From NCBI GenBank assembly GCA_005791855.1, contig SXUH01000309.1:1-7130 (forward strand): a stretch of 7,130 nucleotides of DNA. The letters run 5' to 3'. Origin of the DNA: Bdellovibrionales bacterium (GTDB lineage: Bacteria; Bdellovibrionota; Bacteriovoracia; Bacteriovoracales; Bacteriovoracaceae). This document shows positions 1 to 5,896 of this stretch, piece by piece; within the stretch, counting starts at the first letter, position 1, and every line of letters starts with the position of its first letter. The notes beneath the pieces were generated by a model, which was given only the letters and a program-made list of their open reading frames with translations, searched no databases and was not told where the DNA came from. The translations under genes and the position numbers were made by a program.

Positions 1-44
1 AGCTCGAGGACATCTTCCTGCACATGACGGAGACGAGAAAATGA
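1..44 (+). CDS. ABC transporter ATP-binding subunit, C-terminal end only (partial)
   Basis: Only the last 13 codons are in the window. The frame starting at base 3 reads LEDIFLHMTETRK and then TGA at 42-44. The LED-[IV]-F-L pattern just before the stop is typical of the C-terminal tail of ABC-2 type exporter ATPases (GldA, NatA and CcmA-like subunits). The following gene encodes the matching permease, and its ATG (41-43) overlaps this stop in an ATGA arrangement, which supports the assignment. The protein would be the cytoplasmic nucleotide-binding subunit that powers the transporter encoded downstream. No Walker or signature motif is visible because the body of the gene lies outside the window, so the call rests on the tail and the context. 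Confidence 0.72.
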   Translation, partial: LEDIFLHMTETRK

Positions 45-796
45 TCTACACCATCTGGAAGAAAGAAGTGGACTCGTACTTCTCCTCGCCGCTGGCCTAC
101 GTGCTCATCGGCCTCTTCTCCCTCATCACCGGGACCATCTTCTTCAACCTCCTCGTGACCTACACCGACGGGATCCAGGCCATCCCGCAGAACTACGCGG
201 CCGAGATCTCCTTCGTCGAGGAGGTCGTCCTCAAGCTCTTCGCCAACATCAACTTCATCTTCCTCGTCTTCATCCCGCTCATCACCATGCGGCTCTTCTC
301 CGAGGAGCGGCGGCTCGAGACCCTGGACCTCTACTGGCTCTCGCCGGTGCGGGACTGGCAGCTCGTCCTCGCAAAGGGGCTCGCGGCCCTCACGCTGATC
401 CTCTCGTTCCTCTTCATGACGATCCTCTTCCCCCTCATCATCTGGGGCGTCGGGGTGCGGGACTTCTCCCTCCTCGGGTCGGCGTACCTGAGCGTGCTCC
501 TCAACGCCTGCTGCTACATCTCCCTGGGCCTCTTCTGCTCGTCCCTGTCCAGTAACCAGATCGTCGCGGCCCTCCTCTCGGTCCTCGGGATCATGTTCCT
601 CTGGATGATCACCTGGGGCGGGCACCTGAACTCGAACTACCTCGTGGCGGAGGTCTTCACCTACGTCGGGATCACGTCCCACTTCGAGCGCATCATGCGG
701 GGCCTCATCGGCACCCAGGACTTCATCTACTACGGGAGCTTCATCCTGTTCTTCGGCTTCCTCACGGTGAAGAGCCTCGGACGGAGGAACTGGTGA
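41..796 (+). CDS. ABC-2 type transporter permease, GldF-like
   Basis: This is an integral inner-membrane permease of 251 residues, the usual size for single-domain ABC-2 permeases. It opens with MIYTIWKKEVDSYFSSPLAY, a charged cytoplasmic start with the KKE-xx-x-YF-x-SP pattern of GldF/NosY-like permeases. About six hydrophobic segments follow, near residues 18-40, 64-84, 105-133, 145-165, 170-196 and 230-246. After the second helix, residues 83-102 carry a SEER-RLETL-x(5)-SPV motif, the conserved cytoplasmic segment of ABC-2 permeases thought to contact the ATPase. The start is ATG 41, with a CGGAG Shine-Dalgarno at 28-32 and an 8-base spacer; it overlaps the ATPase stop. The next gene encodes the GldG-type partner, so this is most likely the GldF role. 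Substrate is unknown, and gliding function cannot be inferred because such sets occur in non-gliding bacteria. Confidence 0.87.
   Translation: MIYTIWKKEVDSYFSSPLAYVLIGLFSLITGTIFFNLLVTYTDGIQAIPQNYAAEISFVEEVVLKLFANINFIFLVFIPLITMRLFSEERRLETLDLYWLSPVRDWQLVLAKGLAALTLILSFLFMTILFPLIIWGVGVRDFSLLGSAYLSVLLNACCYISLGLFCSSLSSNQIVAALLSVLGIMFLWMITWGGHLNSNYLVAEVFTYVGITSHFERIMRGLIGTQDFIYYGSFILFFGFLTVKSLGRRNW
783..787 (+). promoter_or_regulatory. Shine-Dalgarno GGAGG that decides the start of the GldG-like gene
   Basis: GGAGG lies inside the last codons of the permease gene. It is 8 bases from ATG 796 but only 5 from the GTG at 793, which is in the same frame and immediately before the ATG. Spacing and codon preference favour ATG 796, giving a 1-base TGATG junction with the permease stop instead of a 4-base GTGA overlap. 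Confidence 0.6.
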
Positions 797-2331
797 TGAG
801 AAACTGGCTCTTCCCCCTCTGGGTCATCATGGACGTCCTCCTCCTCATCGCGGTGATCGCCCTGTGGATCGCCGCCCCCGAGTACCGGACCCTGAACATC
901 GGGCTCACCGTCTTCGCCCTCTGCCTCGGCGCCCTCCTGGCGGTGGTGCGGGCCTCGGAGATCAAGGTCTTCCTCCGGAGCTCCTACTTCCGGCACTCCG
1001 CCTACCACGGGGTCAACGTCCTCCTGGTCGTCGCCATCCTCGCCGTCGTGAACTACCTGGGGAACAAGAACTTCAAAGAGTTCGACATCACGAAGGAGAA
1101 GCGGAACAGCCTCACCGAGCAGACGAGCAAGATCCTCGAGATGGTGAAGGCTCCGCTGAAGATGACGGTGTTCGCCAAGCGGGAAGAGTGGTCCGGGATG
1201 CTCGGGCTCCTGAAGCTCTACACGGCGAAGAACAAGCACATCACCCTCGAGGCCATCGACACCGACCTCCGGCCGGACCTGGTGAAGGCCAAGGGCATCA
1301 CCCAGAACGGAATGGTCCTCCTGAACTACGACGGGAAGGAGAGCGCCTTCCAGCTGCTGGACGAGCTCTCCGTCACCAACGGTCTCCTGAAGATCCTGAA
1401 GAGCGAGGAGATCGTCCTCTACGTCGTCACGGGCCACCAGGAACTTTCCTGCGAGGAGAAATCTCCCGAGGGCCTCTCCATGCTCTGTGACAAGCTCCGG
1501 GAGCAGAACTACAAAGTCAAAACCCTCGACCTCACCAAGGTCGACCGGGTCCCGAAGGACGCGACGGCGGTCCTGGTCCTGGGCCCCATCTCCGGCTACC
1601 TCAACCAGGAAACGAAGCTCCTCGAGGCCTTCATCAAGAGCGGGGGGAGCTTCTTCCTCGCCCTGGCCCCGGCCTTCAAGGCCGAGCTCTACGACAACCT
1701 CACGGACCTCGTGCGGCCCTACGGCCTGGTCCTCGGGAAGGACGTGGTCATCGACCGGCTCTCGACGGTCCAGGGGTCCGAGGCCACCATCCCCGTGGTG
1801 AACCAGTACGACCAGGCCCACCCGGTCACCGCCGGGTTCAACCTCCGGACCATCTTCCCGCTGAGCTCCTCCGTGAACATCCTCGAAGGCAAGGACAGCG
1901 CCACCCTCCTCGCGTTCACCTCCCAGTTTCCCGGGAGCTGGGCCGAGCGAGACCTCAAGGGGGTGACCAGCGGGAAGGCCGAGTTCAGTGAGAAGCAAGA
2001 CCTGAAGGGGCCCGTCGGACTCCTGGGGATCGGGGAGACCATCTACCCGGGCACGGACCGGGATTCGCGCGTGGTCCTCCTCGGCTCGAGCTCCTTCCTG
2101 GTGAACGCCTACCAGGCCCAGGCCGGGAACACCACCCTGTTCCTCAACACGGTCTCGTGGATGGTCAACGACGAAGGGATCATCTCCTTCAACCGGCCCG
2201 GGGTGGAAGAGTCGCCGGTCATCCTGAGCGCCCAGCACATCCAGATCATCTTCGTGATTTCCATCCTCGTGGTCCCGATCATCTTCTTCGGGACCGCCAT
2301 CTTCGTCTACCGAAGACGCCGCCTCCTATGA
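796..2331 (+). CDS. GldG-type ABC transporter auxiliary protein (ABC_transp_aux-like domain)
   Basis: This 511-residue membrane-anchored protein accompanies GldA/GldF-type ABC transporters. Three hydrophobic segments lie near residues 4-27, 33-53 and 70-90. A long soluble, presumably periplasmic region follows, and one C-terminal helix (about 483-505) ends in a basic YRRRR tail. The soluble part begins with a DITKEKRNSLTEQT-like stretch and contains TGHQE at 212-216, the T-G-H-x-E signature of the family. Next come a LGPISGYL segment, a SGG-SFF-LALAP segment resembling the GG-x(4)-DP core of ABC_transp_aux, and a late SSSFLVNA...GNTTLFLN...WMV pattern common to GldG proteins. Start ATG 796 is chosen from GGAGG spacing; GTG 793 is the alternative. 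It overlaps its neighbours on both sides, indicating translational coupling. The biochemical role is unknown; sugar or ligand sensing has been proposed for similar folds but is not shown here. Confidence 0.85.
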   Translation: MRNWLFPLWVIMDVLLLIAVIALWIAAPEYRTLNIGLTVFALCLGALLAVVRASEIKVFLRSSYFRHSAYHGVNVLLVVAILAVVNYLGNKNFKEFDITKEKRNSLTEQTSKILEMVKAPLKMTVFAKREEWSGMLGLLKLYTAKNKHITLEAIDTDLRPDLVKAKGITQNGMVLLNYDGKESAFQLLDELSVTNGLLKILKSEEIVLYVVTGHQELSCEEKSPEGLSMLCDKLREQNYKVKTLDLTKVDRVPKDATAVLVLGPISGYLNQETKLLEAFIKSGGSFFLALAPAFKAELYDNLTDLVRPYGLVLGKDVVIDRLSTVQGSEATIPVVNQYDQAHPVTAGFNLRTIFPLSSSVNILEGKDSATLLAFTSQFPGSWAERDLKGVTSGKAEFSEKQDLKGPVGLLGIGETIYPGTDRDSRVVLLGSSSFLVNAYQAQAGNTTLFLNTVSWMVNDEGIISFNRPGVEESPVILSAQHIQIIFVISILVVPIIFFGTAIFVYRRRRLL

Positions 2332-3635
2332 AGAAGAACCTCGCGCTCGCGGCGATCCTCCTCGTCCTCGTGGCCCTCACCTACGTCTTCCAGGAGAAGC
2401 GCACCCACGACGAGCACCGCCGGGCGGAGCTCGCGGGCCGGGTCTTCCCCGAGGAGATCCGGCGGCTGCGCCTGGGGTCGGTGACCGCCGTGAAGAAGGG
2501 CGGGCAGTGGTGGCACGGAGACGTCCTCCTCTCCCACAACGCCTTCAAGGTCATCGAGAAGAAGCTCACCCAGGTGAAGAAGGTCAAGGACATACAGGGG
2601 GAGTTCGAGACCTACTTCTCCAGGCCCTTCGTCTTCGACGTCGACGACGTCCAGTGGAGCATCGGCGACCTCTCGCTGGACAAGCAGGCCTTCTACCTCG
2701 CCCGGGGCCGCGAGGTCATGCTCGCGGTGGTCGAAGGGGAGAGCAGCGAGCTCACGGAGAACCCGGAGGAGATCGCCGCCGTGAAGCTCACCGAACTCCT
2801 CACCCAGCTCTCGAAGCCCCTGGAGGAACTCAAGGAGAAGCAGCTCTTCCGCTTCTACCCCGACCTCCCGTCCGAGAAGGTCGTGGTGGAGGCCGACGGG
2901 AACCTTCCGTACGAGCTCGACTTCGCGAAGAACACCACCTCGCCGCCGCCCATCGCCGGCGTCTCGGTCCACGACCAGCTCAAGGGAAAGTTCGTCTCGC
3001 TGGTGACCCAGATGACCATCCGGGAGGAGGTCCCCTACGAGCAGAATGAGTTCTTCAAAAAGCTCGGGGCGCTGAGCTTCATCGAGGGCCCGAAGCGGGT
3101 GGCCTGGGAGCTGTGGATAAAAGACGGCAAGTCCGCCGACGCCTTCATCGTGGACCCCGGGGCCAAGCGGGCCTTCTCCATGATCGGCGGCACGCTCAAG
3201 GTGATCTTCCTCCACCTGCAGGAGTACTGGGACAAGAAGACCATCCCGCCGAGCGCCTTCCGGCAGTTCACGCGGCTCCCGACGAAGTTCGTCCAGGGGA
3301 CGAAGGCCGCCGAAGTGGTGGTGCTCAACAAGGAACCGCTGGCCTTCGAAGCGAAGACCCATTCGGTGATCCAGGAAACCATGGAGGGCCTCTTCCAGAT
3401 CATCTTCAACCTCGGCCGGCGGGACCAGGCCGACCGCGTCTCGCTCCTCTCCAACACCGAACGCAAGCTCCTCCTCTCGGAAGACCGGCTGCGGATCGAA
3501 GTCATGGGCCAGGACCTCGCGATCTGGCGCAAGGCCGACGAGCTGATAGTGGTCAATCTCACTCAAGGATTCAAGACCCACTACCACCTCCTGGATGAAA
3601 AGTTTCGCGGGACCTTCGAGGATGTGCTAAAGTAG
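2328..3635 (+). CDS. Membrane-anchored DUF4340 family protein
   Basis: This 435-residue protein has a short N-terminal anchor: MKKN is followed by a hydrophobic stretch at residues 4-20 with no clear signal-peptidase site, and the rest is hydrophilic and probably periplasmic. The N-terminal soluble part has the DUF4340 pattern: a LRLGSVTAVKKGGQWW strand-and-tryptophan segment, a helix of the VIEKKLTQVKKVK type, then a W-S-I-G-D-x(6)-FYLARGREVMLAV segment. A similar fold unit may repeat in the second half, as in other DUF4340 proteins. Genes of this family usually sit directly after gldF/gldG-like genes, as here. ATG 2328 overlaps the upstream stop (ATGA). I see no Shine-Dalgarno before it, so translation probably depends on reinitiation by ribosomes finishing the GldG-like gene. 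An in-frame ATG at 2157 lies deep in the upstream gene and would add an implausible arginine-rich extension. Function is unknown beyond being a likely partner of this transporter. Confidence 0.8.
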   Translation: MKKNLALAAILLVLVALTYVFQEKRTHDEHRRAELAGRVFPEEIRRLRLGSVTAVKKGGQWWHGDVLLSHNAFKVIEKKLTQVKKVKDIQGEFETYFSRPFVFDVDDVQWSIGDLSLDKQAFYLARGREVMLAVVEGESSELTENPEEIAAVKLTELLTQLSKPLEELKEKQLFRFYPDLPSEKVVVEADGNLPYELDFAKNTTSPPPIAGVSVHDQLKGKFVSLVTQMTIREEVPYEQNEFFKKLGALSFIEGPKRVAWELWIKDGKSADAFIVDPGAKRAFSMIGGTLKVIFLHLQEYWDKKTIPPSAFRQFTRLPTKFVQGTKAAEVVVLNKEPLAFEAKTHSVIQETMEGLFQIIFNLGRRDQADRVSLLSNTERKLLLSEDRLRIEVMGQDLAIWRKADELIVVNLTQGFKTHYHLLDEKFRGTFEDVLK

Positions 3636-3642
3636 GGCATCT

Positions 3643-4293
3643 ATGAACCAAGTCGCTCTTCTAATGGAAACCTACCTCATGGTGCTCGTGCACCCCTTCC
3701 GCATCCACGAGCAGTTCCGGCACCGGCTCCCGCTCGCGGGCCAGGACGGGCACGTCTACCAGCCCCTGACCCTCGCGGAGGCCATCGGCATCTCCTGGAT
3801 CTTCTCCATCCTGCGGGGCCTCTTCAAGATCCTCATCCTCCTCTTCATGCTCAAGTCCTTCCTGTCCATGGAGAGCGGGGACTTCCCCTTCCTCGCCGAC
3901 CTCCTGGAGAACTCGAAGTCCCGGGCGTACTACTTCCTGCTCTTCTCCGCGGCCCTGGACATCATCTTCTTTCCCATCACCACGCTGGTCCTCACCGAAC
4001 TCTGGGCCTGGGTGATCCGCCTCTACGCCACGTGGCTCAATCCGGAGCTGCCGGGGGAAACCATCGCCGACCAGGTCACCACCCATGCGCTCAGCTCGAA
4101 CCTCTTCTACATCGTTCCCTTCATCGGGGATGTGATTCAGCACTTTCTTTATTATTTTCTTCTCTACGCGGGCCTTCGCTCGAACTTAGGTGCTTCGCGT
4201 TCTTTAGCCTGGGTCATTCTTTTGACTCCATTTGTCCTTGGGATCATGCTGGTTTCCTTTGTCGCCTTCATTGCTTTTTATTTAATGAGTTAG
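3643..4293 (+). CDS. Polytopic inner-membrane protein, possibly Yip1-like
   Basis: I do not recognise this 216-residue protein with certainty. After an amphipathic start (LMVLVHPFRIHEQFR) and a hydrophilic stretch with LTLAEAIG, there are about four or five hydrophobic segments, near residues 46-72, 93-127 (probably two helices), 150-175 and 187-214. An early P-F motif, SNLFYIVPFIGDVIQH near 147-162 and a GLRSNLGASRSLAW stretch before the last helix recall bacterial Yip1-domain proteins, but the match is by eye only. The gene starts 7 bases after the DUF4340 stop with a weak AGGG at 3634-3637; ATG 3664 is an alternative start. It is likely in the same operon as the transporter. Codon use changes sharply near base 4130: the last 50 or so codons use TTT, CTT, TTA and ATT freely, whereas the first part hardly does. 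The reading frame and helix pattern stay intact across this change. Confidence 0.68.
   Translation: MNQVALLMETYLMVLVHPFRIHEQFRHRLPLAGQDGHVYQPLTLAEAIGISWIFSILRGLFKILILLFMLKSFLSMESGDFPFLADLLENSKSRAYYFLLFSAALDIIFFPITTLVLTELWAWVIRLYATWLNPELPGETIADQVTTHALSSNLFYIVPFIGDVIQHFLYYFLLYAGLRSNLGASRSLAWVILLTPFVLGIMLVSFVAFIAFYLMS
4259..4286 (+). promoter_or_regulatory. Candidate sigma70-type promoter for tdk
   Basis: TTGTCG (4259-4264, four of six matches to TTGACA) is followed after 16 bases by TTTAAT (4281-4286, five of six matches to TATAAT). The pair lies in the AT-rich 3' end of the preceding gene and would give a leader of about 100 bases before tdk. A second possible -35, TTGTCA (4324-4329), and a TAAAAT (4363-4368) occur closer to tdk, but neither has a well-spaced partner. 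This is a pattern match by eye in AT-rich DNA, so chance is a real alternative. Confidence 0.27.
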
Positions 4294-4395
4294 GTTTCGC
4301 CTCTTTTATTTTCTTACTCTCGATTGTCATCCTTGGGGATTTTTGAAAATATCAGCTCCCATTAAAATTTTCCTACATCTTGAGGAGCTCATTGA
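4294..4395 (+). other. AT-rich spacer before tdk
   Basis: This is the longest gap between genes in the window. Bases 4321-4380 have 21 G or C in 60 by hand count. It contains an inverted repeat GAAAAT (4345-4350) / ATTTTC (4367-4372) with a 16-base centre, and a tiny ATCC-TTGG-GGAT hairpin followed by TTTT (4329-4344), too weak to call a terminator. GAGGAG at 4382-4387 is the Shine-Dalgarno for tdk. I see no small ORF or RNA gene. Confidence 0.5.
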
Positions 4396-5016
4396 ATGAC
4401 GCACCAGTATTTCCACGGATCGATTGAGGTTATCTGCGGGCCTATGTTTTCTGGGAAGACCGAAGAACTCATCCGACGTGTGAAAAGGGCGCAGATCGCT
4501 AAGCAGCGCGTGCAGATCTTCAAGCCTTCCATTGATGTCCGCTACGATAAAGACGATGTGGTTTCTCATTCTTCGCAGACCATTAAATCCGAGCCGGTGG
4601 ACAATGCCGTCGACATCCTCATCCGTCTGAAAGACTCCACGCGCGTCGTGGCCATCGACGAGATCCAGTTCTTCGACGAAAACATCACCACCGTAGTTTC
4701 GAAGCTCGCGGCAAGGGGCTACCGCGTGATCTGCGCGGGCCTTGACCTCGACTACCGGGGGGAACCCTTCGGGCCCATGGGCACCCTCCTGGCGCTCGCC
4801 GACGAGGTGATCAAGATCCACGCCATCTGCACGGTGTGCGGAGCTCCCGCCACCCGCTCGCAGCGGCTCACGAAGAATAAGGAAACCGTCCTCCTCGGGG
4901 AGAGCGATGCCTATGAAGCACGTTGCCGTGGGCACTACCAGTACGACGAGACAGAAGAACAGGCCCTCCTGCCTCTCGACGTAGAGATCAAGCCCCTGGG
5001 GAGCCTTTCTAATTGA
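4396..5016 (+). CDS. tdk: Thymidine kinase (type II)
   Basis: This enzyme phosphorylates thymidine (and deoxyuridine) to dTMP with ATP in the cytoplasm, the first step of thymidine salvage. The 206 residues match the usual 190-210 of type II thymidine kinases. The P-loop GPMFSGKT is at 15-22. The DEIQFFD segment at 88-94 contains the Glu (E89) that serves as catalytic base in the family. CAGLDLDYRGEPFGPM at 113-128 is the conserved region leading into the lasso. Zinc ligands are C145 and C148 (CTVC) with C177 and H180 (CRGH), a C-x2-C / C-x2-H set seen in many Gram-negative members. The start is ATG 4396 with GAGGAG 8 bases upstream. The first 70 or so codons are less GC-rich than the rest. 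It lies 53 bases before the UPRT gene and could be its own unit or head the salvage cluster. Confidence 0.96.
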   Translation: MTHQYFHGSIEVICGPMFSGKTEELIRRVKRAQIAKQRVQIFKPSIDVRYDKDDVVSHSSQTIKSEPVDNAVDILIRLKDSTRVVAIDEIQFFDENITTVVSKLAARGYRVICAGLDLDYRGEPFGPMGTLLALADEVIKIHAICTVCGAPATRSQRLTKNKETVLLGESDAYEARCRGHYQYDETEEQALLPLDVEIKPLGSLSN

Positions 5017-5036
5017 AGACAAATCTTTTTTGAGCG

Positions 5037-5045
5037 TGTTATCCT
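5037..5045 (+). promoter_or_regulatory. Candidate extended -10 promoter element for the UPRT gene
   Basis: TGTTATCCT in the 53-base gap fits an extended -10 (TG-n-TATCCT, four of six matches to TATAAT). TTGAAG at 5013-5018 overlaps the tdk stop but sits 21 bases away, too far for a standard -35, so this would have to work mainly as an extended -10. A T-run (5026-5031) lies just upstream. The evidence is weak; read-through from tdk is the alternative. Confidence 0.25.
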
Positions 5046-5069
5046 GTCCCCCTAAGACAAGGAAAGCGG

Positions 5070-5888
5070 ATGGCTCAGGATTCCCAGCATCAGAATTTAC
5101 CGGTGAAGCCAAGTGGAATGAATCACCACTACGGTGACAACGTCCACCTTCTCTCGTCGCCCCTGATGCTCTCGCTCCTGGCGAAGCTCGGCCACCCGAA
5201 GACCCAGCAGCCCCAGATCAACGAACTGGTGGGCATGATGTACTCCTACCTCATGGACCAGGTCATCGACACCGTCTTTCCGAAGAAGGTGGCCCGCGTG
5301 GACACCCGGATGAGGGAGTCGCACCCGGAGGCCGTCTACGAAGGGCAGATCGTCGACCCGCAGGTTCCCTGTGTGGCCGTGGACCTCGCCCGCGCCGGAA
5401 CCTACCCGTCCCACGTCTGCTACAACAAGCTCAACTACCTGATGAACCCGGAGCTCGTGCGGCAGGACCACTTCTACGTGGCGAGGCTCACCGATGAGAA
5501 GGGCCAGGTGAGTGGAGTGAACGTCTCCGGCTCGAAGATCGGCGGCGGCGTGGACGAGGCGATCGTCTTGTTCCCGGACCCCATGGGCGCCACCGGCGGA
5601 ACCATCGTCCGCGCCTGCGAGCACTACCGGAGAGAAGTGGAGGGGAAGCCCCGCGCCCTGGTGGCCATGCACCTGATCATCACCCCGGAGTACCTGCGGA
5701 AGGTCACCCAGGCGTGTCCCGAGCTCCAGGTCTTCGCGCTCCGGCTCGACCGGGGCCTGTCGGCGGAGAAGGTCCTGCGGGAGCCCCCGGGGAAATTCTG
5801 GACCGAAGAGAAAGGACTTAACCAGCACCAATATATTGTCCCAGGAGCGGGTGGCTTAGGAGAGATCCTGAACAACTCGTACTGCTAG
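5070..5888 (+). CDS. upp: Uracil phosphoribosyltransferase-like protein, divergent
   Basis: The predicted reaction is uracil + PRPP to UMP + PPi, in cytoplasmic pyrimidine salvage. FPDPMGATGGT at 168-178 is the PRPP-binding loop, matching DPMLATGG in classical UPRTs. YIVPGAGGLGE at 255-265 matches the C-terminal Y-I-x-PG-x-G-x-x-G-D uracil-binding region. LARAGTYPS at 106-114 corresponds to the ILRAGLGM segment. At 272 residues it is about 60 longer than bacterial Upp (near 208), with a polar N-terminal extension and extra residues before the PRPP loop. The C-terminal loop reads GGLGE where bacterial enzymes have GDAGD, so substrate preference is less certain than the fold. The start is ATG 5070 with AAGGA at 5059-5063 and a 6-base spacer; ATG 5118 (M17) is an alternative just before the conserved HHYGDNV region. 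hpt follows 8 bases after the stop, so the two are co-transcribed. Confidence 0.85.
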   Translation: MAQDSQHQNLPVKPSGMNHHYGDNVHLLSSPLMLSLLAKLGHPKTQQPQINELVGMMYSYLMDQVIDTVFPKKVARVDTRMRESHPEAVYEGQIVDPQVPCVAVDLARAGTYPSHVCYNKLNYLMNPELVRQDHFYVARLTDEKGQVSGVNVSGSKIGGGVDEAIVLFPDPMGATGGTIVRACEHYRREVEGKPRALVAMHLIITPEYLRKVTQACPELQVFALRLDRGLSAEKVLREPPGKFWTEEKGLNQHQYIVPGAGGLGEILNNSYC

Positions 5889-5893
5889 GAGGG
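5887..5893 (+). promoter_or_regulatory. Strong Shine-Dalgarno for hpt overlapping the UPRT stop
   Basis: AGGAGGG shares its first two bases with the TAG stop of the preceding gene and lies 3 bases before the ATG at 5897 (about 5 from the GGAGG core's centre). It is the strongest anti-16S match in the window and fixes the hpt start. Confidence 0.7.
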
Positions 5894-5896
5894 AAC

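Noticed and set aside
864..1490. Plus-strand alternative-frame ORFs inside the transporter genes (also 1487-1801, 2507-3049, 3113-3598)
   Set aside because: Their products are Arg/Pro/Gly/Ser-rich and low in complexity, and they lie wholly inside better-supported genes.
730..2238. A 502-codon open frame on the minus strand opposite the GldG-like gene, and similar long frames opposite the DUF4340 and UPRT genes
   Set aside because: They are by-products of GC-rich sense codons, which leave few stops on the antisense strand. Their translations are rich in G, E, D, V, R and L without recognisable motifs, whereas the + strand frames carry clear family motifs.
2157..2327. Longer start for the DUF4340 protein at ATG 2157
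   Set aside because: It would add 57 residues of Arg/Pro-rich shadow sequence before MKKN and its membrane anchor, and would overlap the GldG-like gene by 175 bases.
4329..4344. Small hairpin followed by TTTT, as an intrinsic terminator after the membrane protein gene
   Set aside because: The stem is only 4 base pairs (ATCC/GGAT) with a 4-base loop, too weak to call a terminator.
4032..4346. Plus-strand ORF of 104 codons spanning the end of the membrane protein gene and the spacer
   Set aside because: It is mostly a frame-shifted reading of the membrane protein gene. It continues into the spacer only because that region has few stops in this frame, and it has no Shine-Dalgarno or motif.
4989..5010. 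Possible terminator hairpin around CCCCTGGGG at the tdk 3' end
   Set aside because: The palindrome leaves almost no loop, extension breaks with mismatches, and no proper T-run follows directly.
4327..5112. Minus-strand ORF of 261 codons opposite tdk
   Set aside because: tdk on the plus strand has complete catalytic and zinc motifs over the same bases; the reverse frame has none.
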